64,000 bases of DNA from Candidatus Protistibacter heckmannii (GTDB taxonomy: Bacteria > Pseudomonadota > Gammaproteobacteria > Burkholderiales > Burkholderiaceae): positions 20,479-84,478 of the forward strand of contig JALBVF010000010.1 of the NCBI GenBank assembly GCA_025050535.1, in the 5' to 3' direction. Under the pieces are notes generated by a model. The model saw only the letters and a program-made list of their open reading frames with translations. It searched no databases and had not been told where the DNA came from. Shown here piece after piece: positions 36,514-48,495 of the stretch. The position numbers were made by a program, and so were the translations under genes. Each line of letters starts with the position of its first letter. Positions within the stretch are counted from its first letter, which is position 1.

Positions 36514-36587
36514 GGCGATGTTCCGGTGGGTGCTTGCACCGAGAAACGGATAAATCGCCGAAAGCGATTAGGGGGCGGAAAAATGGC

Positions 36588-36745
36588 TCAGGAAGAGGCC
36601 AGGCGAAGAAAGTAGAGGTTGGCGGCTATGATCAGCTCGAACAGGCTCCAGGCGGCGGCCTTGAGGAACCGGCCGTTGGCGAAGACGCCCATGATCCAGC
36701 TGTCGCTGGTGAGGCGGATGAGCGGCCAAATGGCGAAGGGTACGC
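36588..36745 (-). pseudogene. C-terminal remnant of an Nramp/MntH-type metal transporter
   Basis: The minus strand reads PFAIWPLIRLTSDSWIMGVF, then FANGRFLKAAAWSLFELIIA and ANLYFLRLASS before TGA at 36588-36590. The pattern of a short loop, (I)MG-x-x-x-N-x-R and a last hydrophobic helix resembles the end of Nramp divalent-metal transporters. Only about 50 residues remain. They follow directly on the YecA-like gene in a different frame, so a deletion seems to have joined two genes. Confidence 0.45.
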
Positions 36746-37302
36746 GTGCATGGCGACGACCTCGGGTATCTGTTGTGCGAGCTTAGCGCGCTTGGCTGGC
36801 GTCTTGGTCAGCTCATCCTGGTCTGGCGAAAACTCGTCTTCACCCAGCAGGGCGATCGGACGGAACCAGGAATGTCCTTCTGGTCTGGCCAGCATGGGCT
36901 GCCAGTCATTCCAGCAGAGTTTCATGCCCTCCACAAAGCCATAGGCACAGCCTTCGGCATCGTCGTACTCCTTGCCCCGGTATCTCGTCGTGGCCCAGGC
37001 CGGGTCGATCTCGCGCGGGGCAGCCTTGAAGCCGGCAATGATGCTGTTGAAGTGGCGCATGACCATCCCTAGACATGATTGAGCTGATCGAGCGACTCCA
37101 TCGGGGGCATGATGTTCTCTGAGCCCCAGATCTTGGGCAGCCATTGCCCGGGATGCATGGTGGTCGGACCGATCGAGATGGCATGCAGAAATCCGTCCAT
37201 CATGTCGATCATTATCACTTCCTCGGTGTCAATCTCGTAGAGCAAGAACTTGTCGAGCTCATGAAATTCGTCATCAGTCAGAGGGGTCAGGGGTGTCATC
37301 AT
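36746..37302 (-). pseudogene. YecA/YgfB-family (UPF0149) protein, frameshifted and 3'-truncated
   Basis: From the ATG at 37302 MMTPLTPLTDDEFHELDKFL leads to the family core DMMDGFLHAISIGPTTMHP and WLPKIWGSE. A TAG in this frame (37069-37071) reflects a one-base slip, because the neighbouring frame continues naturally as GMVMRHFNSIIAGFK and CAYGFVEGMKLCWNDW, then RPIALLGEDEF. The usual C-terminal end is absent and sequence of a metal transporter follows. The role of the family is uncertain. Confidence 0.65.
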
Positions 37303-37573
37303 AGAAATATCCGGCGTGGGCTGAAGTTGTGATTTCCACACGCCCGCCAATGCAGAAATCAAACCACTCGATTCGTCCACTCGTAAACTTTTGATTTTAT
37401 TGGTGTCTCGCCGTTTGGCTTGTGGACTTCGGCGTGTCGCTGTACCCGAAGGGCACTGAGATAAATGGCCCAAAGAGAGCGAACCAGGAACAGAACCGGC
37501 CCGGTGGAGCTGAGGGTCAGGTCCGCAATATTCTGCACGAGCCCGCAGCAACACGGGGGAACCAGCGCGATCG
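37303..37573. other. Non-coding stretch on the 3' side of ssrA
   Basis: Between the YecA-like start and the ssrA terminator no gene with convincing protein character was found on either strand. This is the place where islands often integrate next to tmRNA. I looked for a copy of the ssrA 3' end and for integrase motifs and saw neither. Confidence 0.5.
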
Positions 37574-37576
37574 GGA

Positions 37577-37610
37577 AAGAAAAAGCCCTAACTGAGAACA
37601 GTTGGGGCTT
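37577..37610 (-). terminator. Rho-independent terminator of ssrA
   Basis: On the minus strand AAGCCCCAACTG-TTCT-CAGTTAGGGCTT forms a long stem with one bulge, followed by TTTTTCTTT. It starts just after the CCA end of the tmRNA. Confidence 0.88.
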
Positions 37611-37616
37611 CAATAG

Positions 37617-37973
37617 TGGTGGAGCCGGCGGGAATCGAACCCGCGTCCGCAAGCACTCTACAGAAAGTTCTACATACTTAGCTGTGTCATTTGATTTAAC
37701 TCCGGCGACGCGGACGAGCACGCTGCGACGGAGCGATCCACTAGGTTTTCGGCCCGGGCTACGCGGCGCTTCCCGGGATTAGCCAATATTAGTGACCTCA
37801 GATGGCCTTGCGGCCCTAACTCATTGGCAAGTTAGTCTGAGGCTGGAGCCCTTAGGCAGCCAGTGCGAACTTTTCGTCGTTAGCAGTTATTGCTGTCCCA
37901 TTGATTTACGAGGTGACGGGTCCTCGGTATGCCCTCGCTGCTTTGCAACCCACGTCGAAACCAGATCGGCCCC
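37617..37973 (-). ncRNA. ssrA: Transfer-messenger RNA
   Basis: The 5' end GGGGCCGATCTGGTTTCGAC and the 3' end with TPsiC arm GGGTTCGATTCCCGCC and GGCTCCACCA are the standard tRNA-like parts of tmRNA, giving 357 nucleotides. The tag frame reads GCT AAC GAC GAA AAG TTC GCA CTG GCT GCC TAA, that is ANDEKFALAA. Bordetella uses ANDERFALAA, so this is one residue different. tmRNA with SmpB frees stalled ribosomes and tags the nascent chain for degradation. A genome full of truncated reading frames should rely on it. Confidence 0.96.
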
Positions 37974-38002
37974 AAAGTGCAGGAATTATAACTCCGATGG
38001 TG

Positions 38003-38674
38003 CTAAGCCGCAAAAGTTCCTAGCCAGGGGAGCAGCTCGGCGGGGCTGCGGATGAGCAGGTCGGCGCCCCATTGCTCGGGCGGATCGGCGTCGCCGCAAT
38101 AGCCGTAGGCGGCGGCCACGGTGGGCATGCTGGCGGCCTTGCCGGCTTGGATGTCGCGCAGGTCGTCACCGACGTAGACGCAACGCTGGGCCGCGACGCT
38201 GGCTAGTTCGGCGGCGTGCAGTAGTGGCAGGGGATGCGGCTTGGTGTGGGCGGTGGTGTCGCCGCCGACGATGGCCGCGGCACGCGCCGCCAAGCCGAGT
38301 TCGCGCAGCAGCGGCAGGGCGAAGCGCTCGGCCTTGTTGGTGACGACTCCCCAGCTGCAGCCGCCAACTTCGAGCTGGTCGAGCAGTTCGGGGACTTCGG
38401 CGAAGAGGGTCGTGCGTGCGCAGAGATCCTGCTCGTAGCGGTCGAGGAAGGTGTGCTTGAGCGTTTCGAATTCGTCGTCGCCGGGTTTGATGCCCAGCGC
38501 CGCGCCGATCAGGCCGCGGGCGCCGGCCGATGCGACGGGGCGCAGAACTTCGAGCGGCAGCGGCTCGAGGCTGCGGTCCACGCGCAGGCTGTTGGCGGCG
38601 GCAGCGAGGTCGGGCGCGGTGTCGGCGAGCGTGCCGTCGAGGTCGAAGAGGATGAGTTGCGAGTCGGGTTGCAT
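38003..38674 (-). CDS. gph: Phosphoglycolate phosphatase
   Basis: A 223-residue HAD-superfamily hydrolase that dephosphorylates 2-phosphoglycolate formed during DNA repair. Motif I is FDLDGTLADT (nucleophile Asp near residue 10), motif II VVTNKAERF, motif III Lys in HTKPHPLPLL and motif IV VGDDLRDIQAG. The cap domain insertion and length fit Gph. Its ATG overlaps the ubiG stop as TGATG, the usual ubiG-gph pairing in betaproteobacteria. Confidence 0.9.
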   Translation of the reverse strand: MQPDSQLILFDLDGTLADTAPDLAAAANSLRVDRSLEPLPLEVLRPVASAGARGLIGAALGIKPGDDEFETLKHTFLDRYEQDLCARTTLFAEVPELLDQLEVGGCSWGVVTNKAERFALPLLRELGLAARAAAIVGGDTTAHTKPHPLPLLHAAELASVAAQRCVYVGDDLRDIQAGKAASMPTVAAAYGYCGDADPPEQWGADLLIRSPAELLPWLGTFAA

Positions 38675-39381
38675 CAGCCGCGCCTGCTTGCCAGGAGGTA
38701 GTTGACGTCGGCGTTGCCGCCGATGCTGAAGCGCCTGGTGAGCGGCGAGTAGTGCAGGCCGGTGAGATCGAAGGGATCGAGGCCGGCCTGGCGGGCCTTG
38801 GATGCGAGCTCCGAAGGGCGGATGAATTTGGCGTAGTCGTGCGTGCCCTTGGACAGCATGCGCAGCACATATTCCGCGCCGAGCACGGCGAGCAGATAGG
38901 CTTTGGCGTTGCGGTTGAGCGTGGAAAAGAAGACGTGGCAGCCGGGTTTGACGAGCGTGGCACAGGCGCGCACGATGGAGTCGGGGTCGGGTACATGCTC
39001 GAGCATTTCCATGCAGGTCACGACGTCGAAGGCGCCGGGCTCCTGGGCGGCCAGATCCTCGGCGGAGATTTCGTGGTAGTCGACGTGGACTCCCGACTCC
39101 AGGCCGTGGAGTTCGGCCACGCGCAGGGGCTTCCTGGCGAGGTCGATGCCGGTGACCTTGGCGCCCGCGTGGGCCATGCTCTCGGCGAGGATGCCGCCGC
39201 CGCAGCCGACGTCGAGCACGCGCTTGCCGGCGAGTGGTGCGTGGCCTTCGATCCAGGCCAGACGCAGCGGGTTGATTTCATGCAGGGGGCGGAATTTACC
39301 TTCCAGGTCCCACCAGCGGTGGGCGAGTTCGCTGAATTTGTCGAGTTCCTGGGGATCGGCGTTGGCGGCCATGGTGCTCAT
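38674..39381 (-). CDS. ubiG: Ubiquinone biosynthesis O-methyltransferase UbiG
   Basis: A 235-residue class I SAM-dependent methyltransferase that performs both O-methylations in ubiquinone synthesis. [29 protein letters not shown] and the SAM motif [16 protein letters not shown] are diagnostic, as is [11 protein letters not shown]. It is intact and translationally coupled to gph. A terminator separates it from ompA upstream on the same strand, so it probably has its own promoter within 39382-39410. Confidence 0.93.
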   Translation of the reverse strand: MSTMAANADPQELDKFSELAHRWWDLEGKFRPLHEINPLRLAWIEGHAPLAGKRVLDVGCGGGILAESMAHAGAKVTGIDLARKPLRVAELHGLESGVHVDYHEISAEDLAAQEPGAFDVVTCMEMLEHVPDPDSIVRACATLVKPGCHVFFSTLNRNAKAYLLAVLGAEYVLRMLSKGTHDYAKFIRPSELASKARQAGLDPFDLTGLHYSPLTRRFSIGGNADVNYLLASRRG

Positions 39382-39410
39382 GCTGGGTCTGATACAAAAA
39401 AGAAAGTATA

Positions 39411-39438
39411 AAAAAGCCCGGCATCGCCGGGCTTTTTA
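39411..39438 (-). terminator. Rho-independent terminator of ompA
   Basis: AAAAAGCCCGGC-GAT-GCCGGGCTTTTT has a perfect 7-bp GC stem and flanking A/T runs. It lies 23 bases after the ompA stop. Confidence 0.92.
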
Positions 39439-39460
39439 TCGGCCTTTCAGCCTTGGCACA

Positions 39461-40120
39461 TTACTGGGTCACAGTACGGGTGCCGACCACTTCGATTTCC
39501 ACGCGGCGATTCTTGGCGCGGCCTTCCTTGGTCTTGTTGTCGGCGATGGGCTGCTTCTTGCCCTTGCCTTCGGCGTAGATGCGGTTCGGCTCAATGCCCT
39601 TGGAGACTAGATAGGCCTTCACAGCTTCGGCGCGGCGCACCGAAAGCTTCTGGTTGTAGGCGTCGGCGCCGACCGAGTCGGTGTGGCCAGCGGCGATGAT
39701 CACTTCCAGGGTGATGCTTTTGAGCTTGCCGACCATGTCGTCGAGCCTCTCTTTGCCTTCGGCCTTCAGGACCGACTTGTCGAAGTCGAACAGGGCGTCA
39801 GCAGCCAGGGTGACCTTCTCGGTGGTGACCTTGGGAGCGACCGGAGCGGGCTTCGGAGCCGGCTCCGAAGCCTTGGGAGCGGGAGGAGGAGAAACCACGA
39901 CCACCAGTGCCAGGGCGCCGTCGCACTTGGCGTTGGCGGCGGCAGGGGTCCAGAAGTTGTTGCGCCAGCACAGTTCGTTGGTGCCGTTCTTGACGACGAC
40001 GTCGCCGGAGCCGTTGCCCCAGTTGTCGTTAACCGCCTTCTTTTCGTAGGTTTGGGCGTTGACCGATGCGGCGGACACCAGGGTAGCCGCCACGAGCGCA
40101 AACTTCGCGAGTTGTTTCAT
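39461..40120 (-). CDS. ompA: OmpA-family outer-membrane protein (short form)
   Basis: A 219-residue exported protein with a signal peptide cut after SAASVNA. An N-terminal module with Cys residues (NELCWRNNFWTP; AKCDGAL) replaces the usual eight-stranded barrel. A Pro/Ala/Lys linker (about residues 75-95) leads to a complete OmpA-like peptidoglycan-binding domain, with ALFDFDKSVLKAEG, IIAAGHTDSVGADAYNQKLS and GKKQPIADNKTKEGRAKNRR. It should tether the outer membrane to peptidoglycan. Short OmpA proteins of this build are normal in Bordetella relatives. Confidence 0.9.
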   Translation of the reverse strand: MKQLAKFALVAATLVSAASVNAQTYEKKAVNDNWGNGSGDVVVKNGTNELCWRNNFWTPAAANAKCDGALALVVVVSPPPAPKASEPAPKPAPVAPKVTTEKVTLAADALFDFDKSVLKAEGKERLDDMVGKLKSITLEVIIAAGHTDSVGADAYNQKLSVRRAEAVKAYLVSKGIEPNRIYAEGKGKKQPIADNKTKEGRAKNRRVEIEVVGTRTVTQ

Positions 40121-40551
40121 GATTCTCCTCTCGGGTGAGATTTTCCGCAGCCAAGCTGCGATCCTTCAACACATTAATCGCCGAGCAGTATACACTGACC
40201 CTGGCACCCGCTGACTTTACTGCACTTGGCAACGGAACGTCATGAGAGGTTGGGTTCCGCCTCTCCCGACTGCGCCTGTATTCTGCCACAAGCGGACAAA
40301 AAGCCACGACTTGGCGGTAAAATTCGACACAAATGACTGAAAATAGTTTCAATTAAAGTTTCTTCATTATGTTGCGTTATTGCAACATCTGTCATCTCTG
40401 AATTTGATGAAGGCTTGACGCGCTCCGCCAGGTGCTGATTCGGACGGCTTGGAGAGCTTGGTCGAGGAGGAGAGGGAAGAGGCTGGGAGGCCCTCCCTGG
40501 TCCGCATGCTAAAATCGCCCGTTTTCCATCAATCCCCAGCCGCTCCATCGC
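40121..40551. other. Intergenic region with the divergent ompA and gyrA promoters
   Basis: No gene is visible in these 431 bases. On the minus strand a TATACT hexamer (40187-40192) lies about 70 bases before the ompA start and is a likely -10. On the plus strand TGCTAAAAT (40507-40515) is an extended -10 about 37 bases before gyrA. The middle is AT-rich and contains a perfect inverted repeat listed separately. Confidence 0.5.
40369..40388. repeat. Perfect inverted repeat between ompA and gyrA
   Basis: ATGTTGC-GTTATT-GCAACAT has 7-base arms around a 6-base centre. It lies in an AT-rich stretch about 160 bases upstream of gyrA, without a T-run, so an operator is more likely than a terminator. 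No regulator can be named. Confidence 0.6.
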
Positions 40552-43200
<2,649 letters not shown>

Positions 43201-43253
43201 TCCTCGGCGCCCAAGCGGCGCCGGATCCTCGGGAGGGGTGATGTGGAATCTGC

Positions 43254-43959
43254 ATGGCTTCGCCGCGCATCGCCGGCACTTCTGTTTTTCTCTTTTTTCC
43301 TTTCTTCTTTTTCTTGATGCTGCGCGCGGCGCACGCCGCGCCTGAGGCGCCGGTCAGCGGCGCAGCGGGTTCTTCGGCGGCCAGCGCCGGCGCAACAACA
43401 GCAGCAAGCGGCAGGTCAGCCCGGCGCGCGTCCGCCCGCACAGCCGCGTCCCAATGTGCCGCCCCAGGCCCAGATCGACCGCATGATCGCCACCCGGGAA
43501 ATGCTGGCCGTGCTGAATTTCCCGCAGGTCATCAGTCAGTGCGGTGCACGGCTGGAGAAGGGCGCGCGCGACGAGGCGCCGCAATTCCTGCGACAGGGCG
43601 TGCTGTCCGCCCAGCAGCTCACTGACCGCCAAAAGGAATTGCTGATCATCAAGCTCAATGGCAATGGCAATGGCTCGGTGGAGCGGGTTGACAATATTGC
43701 CAGCGGCAGTTTCACTTCGGCAGAATTCCGCGCCGAGGCCGCCAAGGCCTATGCCGAAGTGCTCGCCAAGCACTACACCGTGGAAGAAATGCATGTGATC
43801 ACCGCATTCTTCCTCACGCCGGCCGGCAAGAAATTTGATTCCACGAAGGAGGGCGTGGTCGGCGGAGCGCTGGAATCGGTGCTGCAGAAAATCCGTCCCG
43901 GTGTGGTCAAGTCCATGCAGGACGTAGCCGTCAATGAAATCATCGCCGTCGCAAATTGA
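43254..43959 (+). pseudogene. Exported DUF2059-domain protein, frameshift between signal peptide and domain
   Basis: A signal peptide (GTSVFLFFPFFFFLMLRAAHA) starts at the ATG at 43254. The mature part is in another frame: AQQQQQAAGQPGARPPAQPR, then IDRMIATREMLAVLNFPQVI and LAKHYTVEEMHVITAFFLTP, which match DUF2059. One base is gained or lost near 43385 in a repetitive CAACAACAGCAG stretch, a good slippage site. Without frameshifting the domain would lack export. It is the only clearly broken gene between ssrA and the deacetylase gene. Function unknown. Confidence 0.7.
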
Positions 43960-44113
43960 CGCTTTGAAGCGGTTTGGCCGGGGTTCGGCGGCCCAGGCGC
44001 GCGGTTTTGGCAGATAATAGCGGTTTTAATATTTTCGGCGCGGCATGCCGGTCTTCGCTTAGCGACGACCGGTGCAATGTCCGCACCGGATGCTGCCCGA
44101 ACCGTTCCTCTGC

Positions 44114-45220
44114 ATGAAACGCGTATTCAATTTCTCCGCCGGCCCCGCCGCGCTGCCCGACGAAGTCCTGCGCACTGCCGCCGAAGAAATGCTCGACTGG
44201 CACGGCAGCGGAATGGGCGTGATGGAAATGAGCCATCGCGGGCCCGAGTTCATTTCCATCTGCGACCAGGCCTTTTCCGATCTGCGCGAGTTGCTCGCGG
44301 TGCCGGCCGACTACGACATCCTCTTCCTCCAGGGAGGCGGCATCGGCGAGAACGCCATCGTGCCAATGAACCTGATCGGCCGCCTCGCGGAGCAGGGCCG
44401 GCAGCCCGCCGCCGACTACGTCGTGAGCGGCTCCTGGTCCGTCAAGTCCTTCAAGGAAGCACGCAAGTACGGTGACATCCGCGTGGTCGCGAGCAACGAG
44501 ACCGAAGGCTTCACCGCCTTCCCAGATCCGGCCGGCTGGAAGCTCAACGACGACTCCGCCTACGTTCACGTCTGCACCAACGAGACCATCCACGGAATCG
44601 AATGCCACGTGCCGCCCGAAGTCGGCCAGAAGGACGGCCGCGTGCTCGTGGCCGACGTCTCCAGCCACATCCTCTCCCGCCCCATGAACATCAGTCGCTT
44701 CGGCGCGGTCTACGGCGGTGCGCAGAAGAACATCGGCCCGGCGGGCGTGACCATCGTCATCGTGCGCAAGGACCTGCTCGGCCACGCGCTGCCGATTACG
44801 CCATCGGCCTTCGATTGGAAGATCGTTTCCGAATTCGGCTCCATGTACAACACGCCGCCGACCTATGCGATCTACGTCGCCGGTCTGGCCTTCCAATGGA
44901 TCAAGCGCCAGGGCGGCCTGGCCGCGATCGAGCAACGCAATGTCGCCAAGGCCAAGCTGTTGTATGACTTCATCGACGGCAGCGACTTCTACCTGAACAA
45001 TGTCGAGAAGGGCAGCCGTTCGCGCATGAACATCCCCTTCTTCCTCGCCGACGAGTCGCGCAACAAGGACTTCCTGGGCGGCGCCAAGGCGCGCGGCATG
45101 GTCCAGCTAAAGGGCCACAAGTCTGTGGGGGGCATGCGCGCGAGCATCTACAACGCCATGCCGCTGGAGGGCGTGCAGGCGCTGGTCGACTACATGCGCG
45201 AATTCGAGCGCAAGTCCTGA
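44114..45220 (+). CDS. serC: Phosphoserine aminotransferase
   Basis: A 368-residue PLP enzyme that makes 3-phosphoserine, and also 4-phosphohydroxythreonine for pyridoxal phosphate synthesis. The start [15 protein letters not shown] at 44114 is preferred over an upstream in-frame start because it matches the family N-terminus. [19 protein letters not shown] and the PLP-Lys motif [12 protein letters not shown] are present. The next gene starts 10 bases after its stop, giving the conserved serC-pheA-hisC-tyrA-aroA order. Confidence 0.96.
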   Translation: MKRVFNFSAGPAALPDEVLRTAAEEMLDWHGSGMGVMEMSHRGPEFISICDQAFSDLRELLAVPADYDILFLQGGGIGENAIVPMNLIGRLAEQGRQPAADYVVSGSWSVKSFKEARKYGDIRVVASNETEGFTAFPDPAGWKLNDDSAYVHVCTNETIHGIECHVPPEVGQKDGRVLVADVSSHILSRPMNISRFGAVYGGAQKNIGPAGVTIVIVRKDLLGHALPITPSAFDWKIVSEFGSMYNTPPTYAIYVAGLAFQWIKRQGGLAAIEQRNVAKAKLLYDFIDGSDFYLNNVEKGSRSRMNIPFFLADESRNKDFLGGAKARGMVQLKGHKSVGGMRASIYNAMPLEGVQALVDYMREFERKS

Positions 45221-45230
45221 ACACGAGACG

Positions 45231-46325
45231 ATGAGCGACAAAGAAAAACAACTCGCCGAGCAGCTCTCCCCCCTGCGCCAGCAGATCGACGCGCTCGACC
45301 GCAAGCTGCTCGACCTGCTCAGCGAGCGCGCGCGCGTCGCCATGCAGGTGGGCGAGGTCAAGCAGAAATTCGACGCGCCGGTTTTCCGCCCCGAGCGCGA
45401 ACTTCAGGTCATGGCCAAGATGCAGCAGGCCAACCCCGGCCCGATCGACGGCGAGAGCATTGCCGCCATCTGGCGCGAGATCATCTCCGCCTGCCGCGGC
45501 CTGGAAAAGCGCCTCACCGTGGCCTATCTCGGCCCCGCCGGCACCTTCTCCGAGCAGGCCGCCCATGTCTACTTCGGCCATGCCATCGATGGTCTGACCT
45601 GCGGCAGCTTCGACGAAGTCTTTCGCACCGTGGAGTCCGGCGGCGCTAGCTACGGCGTGGTGCCCGTGGAGAACTCCACCGAGGGCGCCGTCTCGCGCAC
45701 CCTGGACCTGCTGCTGCGCTCACCGCTGAAGATCACCGGTGAGCTCGACCTGCCCATCTATCATTACCTGATGACCGCCAGCGGCAACATGCAGGGTGTC
45801 ACCTCCGTGCGCGCCCATGCCCAGGCGCTGGCCCAATGCCAGGCCTGGCTCAACGCCAGCTATCCCGGTGTCGAGCGCCAAGCCGTCTCCAGCAACGCTG
45901 AAGGCGCGCGCCTCGCGGCCCAGGACAAGACCTGCGCGGCCATCGCCAGCGAGGAGGCCGGCGTCAAGTTCGGCCTGCTCGTCGTGCGTCCCGACATCCA
46001 GGACGATCCCTACAACCGCACCCGCTTCGCCGTCATCGGCCGCGACGAACCCGACCAGGGCGACCACGACCAGACTTCGCTCATCATCTCGGTCAGCAAC
46101 GAGCCCGGCTCGGTGCACCGCATGCTCGAGCCCCTGGCCCGCCACGGCGTGTCCATGAGCCGCCTGGAGTCCCGTCCGGCGCGCAACGGGGGCAACTGGG
46201 AATACTATTTTTATATCGATATCTCCGGCCACCAGCGCCAGCCCGAAGTGGCCAAGGCGCTGGACGAGCTGCGCAAGCAGGCGGCGTTCTTCAAGCTGCT
46301 GGGGTCTTATCCCCGCAGCCGCTGA
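45231..46325 (+). CDS. pheA: Bifunctional chorismate mutase/prephenate dehydratase
   Basis: 364 residues in three domains: an AroQ-type chorismate mutase (RQQIDALDRKLLDLLSERAR), prephenate dehydratase (VAYLGPAGTFSEQAA; VVPVENSTEGAVSRTLD; the catalytic Thr in NRTRFAVIG) and an ACT domain (SLIISVSNEPGSVHRML with ESRPA), which binds phenylalanine for feedback inhibition. It converts chorismate to phenylpyruvate. It is intact and lies between serC and hisC, which supplies the last transamination. Confidence 0.96.
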   Translation: MSDKEKQLAEQLSPLRQQIDALDRKLLDLLSERARVAMQVGEVKQKFDAPVFRPERELQVMAKMQQANPGPIDGESIAAIWREIISACRGLEKRLTVAYLGPAGTFSEQAAHVYFGHAIDGLTCGSFDEVFRTVESGGASYGVVPVENSTEGAVSRTLDLLLRSPLKITGELDLPIYHYLMTASGNMQGVTSVRAHAQALAQCQAWLNASYPGVERQAVSSNAEGARLAAQDKTCAAIASEEAGVKFGLLVVRPDIQDDPYNRTRFAVIGRDEPDQGDHDQTSLIISVSNEPGSVHRMLEPLARHGVSMSRLESRPARNGGNWEYYFYIDISGHQRQPEVAKALDELRKQAAFFKLLGSYPRSR

Positions 46326-46415
46326 GCGCGGGGATGCCCCGCCGGAGTCCGCTCCATCGGAGGCGCTGCAAATGAGCGCCACCCCGGCGGCAAGTACGGA
46401 AGGAATGGAACAGCA

Positions 46416-47528
46416 ATGACAGCCACACCGCAATTCGGTCCCGACTACATCCGCGCCATCGCGCCCTATATCGCCGGCAAACCCATTAGCGATGTCGCCC
46501 GCGAGTTTGGTCTCGACCACGAGAAAATCATCAAGCTGGCCTCCAATGAGAACCCGCTTGGCATCCCGCCCTCGGCGCGCAAGGCCATGGAGAAAGAGTT
46601 CGCCGAGCTCGGCCGCTATCCCGACAGCAACGGCTTTGAATTCAAGCGCGCCATCACCGCCAAGTACGGCGTCGGCGACGACTGGGTCACCATCGGCAAC
46701 GGCAGCAACGACGTGCTCGACATCGCCGCGCGCGCCTTCGTGCGCAACGGCGAATCCATCGTCTTCAGCGAATACTGCTTCGCCGTCTATCCGCTCGCCG
46801 CGCAGTCCATCGGCGCGATTGCCAAGCAAGTTCAGGCGCTCAATTACGGCCACGATCTCGACGGCATGCTCGTCGCCATCGACGCGACCACCAAGCTCGT
46901 CTTCGTCGCCAACCCCAACAACCCGACCGGTAGCTGGGTCTCGGCCGAGGCGCTGCTCGCCTTCCTCGACAAGGTGCCGCCGCACATCGTCGTCGTCCTC
47001 GACGAGGCCTACACCGACTACCTGCCGCCCGAGCTGCGCTACGACTCCATCCCCTGGACGCGCCGCTATCCCAACCTGATCGTCTCGCGCACCATGTCCA
47101 AGGCCTATGGCTTGGCTGGCCTACGCATCGGCTTCGCCATCGCCAATCCGGTGCTGACCGATCTGATGAACCGCGTGCGCCAGCCCTTCAACGTCAACAG
47201 CCTCGCCCAGGCCGCGGCCGTGGCCGCGCTGACCGACGACGCCTTCCTGAAAAAGAGCTACGAACTCAACCGCGCCGGCTATCTGCAGCTCACCCAAGCC
47301 TTTGAACGCTTGGGGCTGTTCTACGTGCCCTCGGCCGGCAACTTCGTTCTGGTCAAGGTCGGCGAGGACGAGCAGGCCGACGTGCGCGTCAACCTCGCCC
47401 TGCTCAAGCAAGGCGTGATCGTGCGGCCGGTGGGCAACTACAGGCTGCCGCGGTTCCTGCGCATCTCCATCGGCCTGCCCGAGGAAAACGCCGCCTGCAT
47501 CGCGGCGCTCGAAAAGGCGCTCGCTTGA
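46416..47528 (+). CDS. hisC: Histidinol-phosphate/aromatic aminotransferase
   Basis: A 370-residue class I/II PLP aminotransferase. KLASNENPLGIPPSARKAM, VFVANPNNPTGSWVS and the Schiff-base Lys in SRTMSKAYGLAGLRIGF are all present. HisC enzymes act in histidine synthesis. Copies placed between pheA and tyrA, as here, are thought to aminate phenylpyruvate and hydroxyphenylpyruvate. Its TGA overlaps the TTG start of tyrA. Confidence 0.94.
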   Translation: MTATPQFGPDYIRAIAPYIAGKPISDVAREFGLDHEKIIKLASNENPLGIPPSARKAMEKEFAELGRYPDSNGFEFKRAITAKYGVGDDWVTIGNGSNDVLDIAARAFVRNGESIVFSEYCFAVYPLAAQSIGAIAKQVQALNYGHDLDGMLVAIDATTKLVFVANPNNPTGSWVSAEALLAFLDKVPPHIVVVLDEAYTDYLPPELRYDSIPWTRRYPNLIVSRTMSKAYGLAGLRIGFAIANPVLTDLMNRVRQPFNVNSLAQAAAVAALTDDAFLKKSYELNRAGYLQLTQAFERLGLFYVPSAGNFVLVKVGEDEQADVRVNLALLKQGVIVRPVGNYRLPRFLRISIGLPEENAACIAALEKALA

Positions 47529-48466
47529 ACCCGGCCTCCCGACAAGGCAAGGCCGCGGCGCCCACGCTGGGCATCGTCGGCGTCGGCCTGATCGGCGCCT
47601 CGCTCGCGCTGGCGGCCCGGCGCGCTGGCGCGGCCGGCCAGGTGCTGGGCGCGGACCGCTCGGCCGCCTCGCTGGACAAGGCGCTGGCGCTGGGCGTGAT
47701 CGACGAACGCGCCGCGCTGCATGAAATCGCCAAGGCGGATCTGATCGTCGTCTGCGTGCCCGTCGCGAAGATGGGCGCCGTCTTCCAGGCCCTGGCGCCG
47801 CATCTGGGGCCCAGCACCATCGTCAGCGACACCGGCAGCACCAAGGTGGACGTGGTGGCGGCGGCCAAGACCGCCTTCGGCGAGCGCGTCGGCCAGTTCG
47901 TGCCCGCGCATCCGATCGCGGGGCGCGAGCAGCACGGCGTCGAAGCCGCGCTGCCCGATCTCTTCGTCAACCGCCACCTGCTGCTCTGCCCGCTTCAGGA
48001 AAACCCTGGCGCCGCCGTGACGGCGGTGCGCATGCTCTGGGAATCCGCCGGCGCGCATTGCCACGCCATGTCCGCCGTGCAGCACGACGCCGTGCTCGCG
48101 GCGGTCAGCCATCTGCCGCATCTACTCTCCTATGCGCTGGTCGCGCAGGTCGTCAACGCCGAGGACGCCCTGGTCAAGCTTGATTTTGCCGGCGCGGGCT
48201 TCCGCGACTTCACCCGCATTGCTGCCTCCGATCCCGAGATGTGGCGCGACATCTTCCTCGCCAACCGTGGCGCGCTGCTGCACGAGCTCGACATCTATCA
48301 GGCCATCCTCATGCAACTGCGCGGCATGATCGAAAAGGGCGACGGCGAAGGCCTGCGCAAGGTCTTCGATAAGGCCAGCCAGACCCGCTCCGCCTGGGGC
48401 ACGCCCGCCTGGGGCAACCCAGCCTCGGGCGAGGCGCCCAAGAGCGTGCCGGCCTGGCCGCAGTAA
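47525..48466 (+). CDS. tyrA: Prephenate dehydrogenase
   Basis: A 313-residue NAD(P)-dependent dehydrogenase of tyrosine synthesis. The nucleotide-binding motif [20 protein letters not shown] is near the N-terminus. The HPIAGRE motif with the catalytic His follows, and [19 protein letters not shown] is typical of the second domain. The only in-frame start is a TTG at 47525 inside the hisC stop (TTGA), which implies coupled translation. An AAGGCG-like site lies upstream. The frame is intact. Confidence 0.94.
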   Translation: MNPASRQGKAAAPTLGIVGVGLIGASLALAARRAGAAGQVLGADRSAASLDKALALGVIDERAALHEIAKADLIVVCVPVAKMGAVFQALAPHLGPSTIVSDTGSTKVDVVAAAKTAFGERVGQFVPAHPIAGREQHGVEAALPDLFVNRHLLLCPLQENPGAAVTAVRMLWESAGAHCHAMSAVQHDAVLAAVSHLPHLLSYALVAQVVNAEDALVKLDFAGAGFRDFTRIAASDPEMWRDIFLANRGALLHELDIYQAILMQLRGMIEKGDGEGLRKVFDKASQTRSAWGTPAWGNPASGEAPKSVPAWPQ

Positions 48467-48495
48467 CCCATTACCCAGCCGCCACCGTCAAGCCG

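Noticed and set aside
1..37302. Uniform sequencing error as the cause of all frameshifts and stops
   Set aside because: The 24 kb of essential genes from ssrA onward show almost none under the same conditions, and several lesions are whole-segment deletions. A few homopolymer slips could still be errors.
37303..37626. Genomic island integration site at the ssrA 3' end
   Set aside because: No integrase, no second copy of the ssrA end and no mobility gene were seen, although the decayed region lies on that side.
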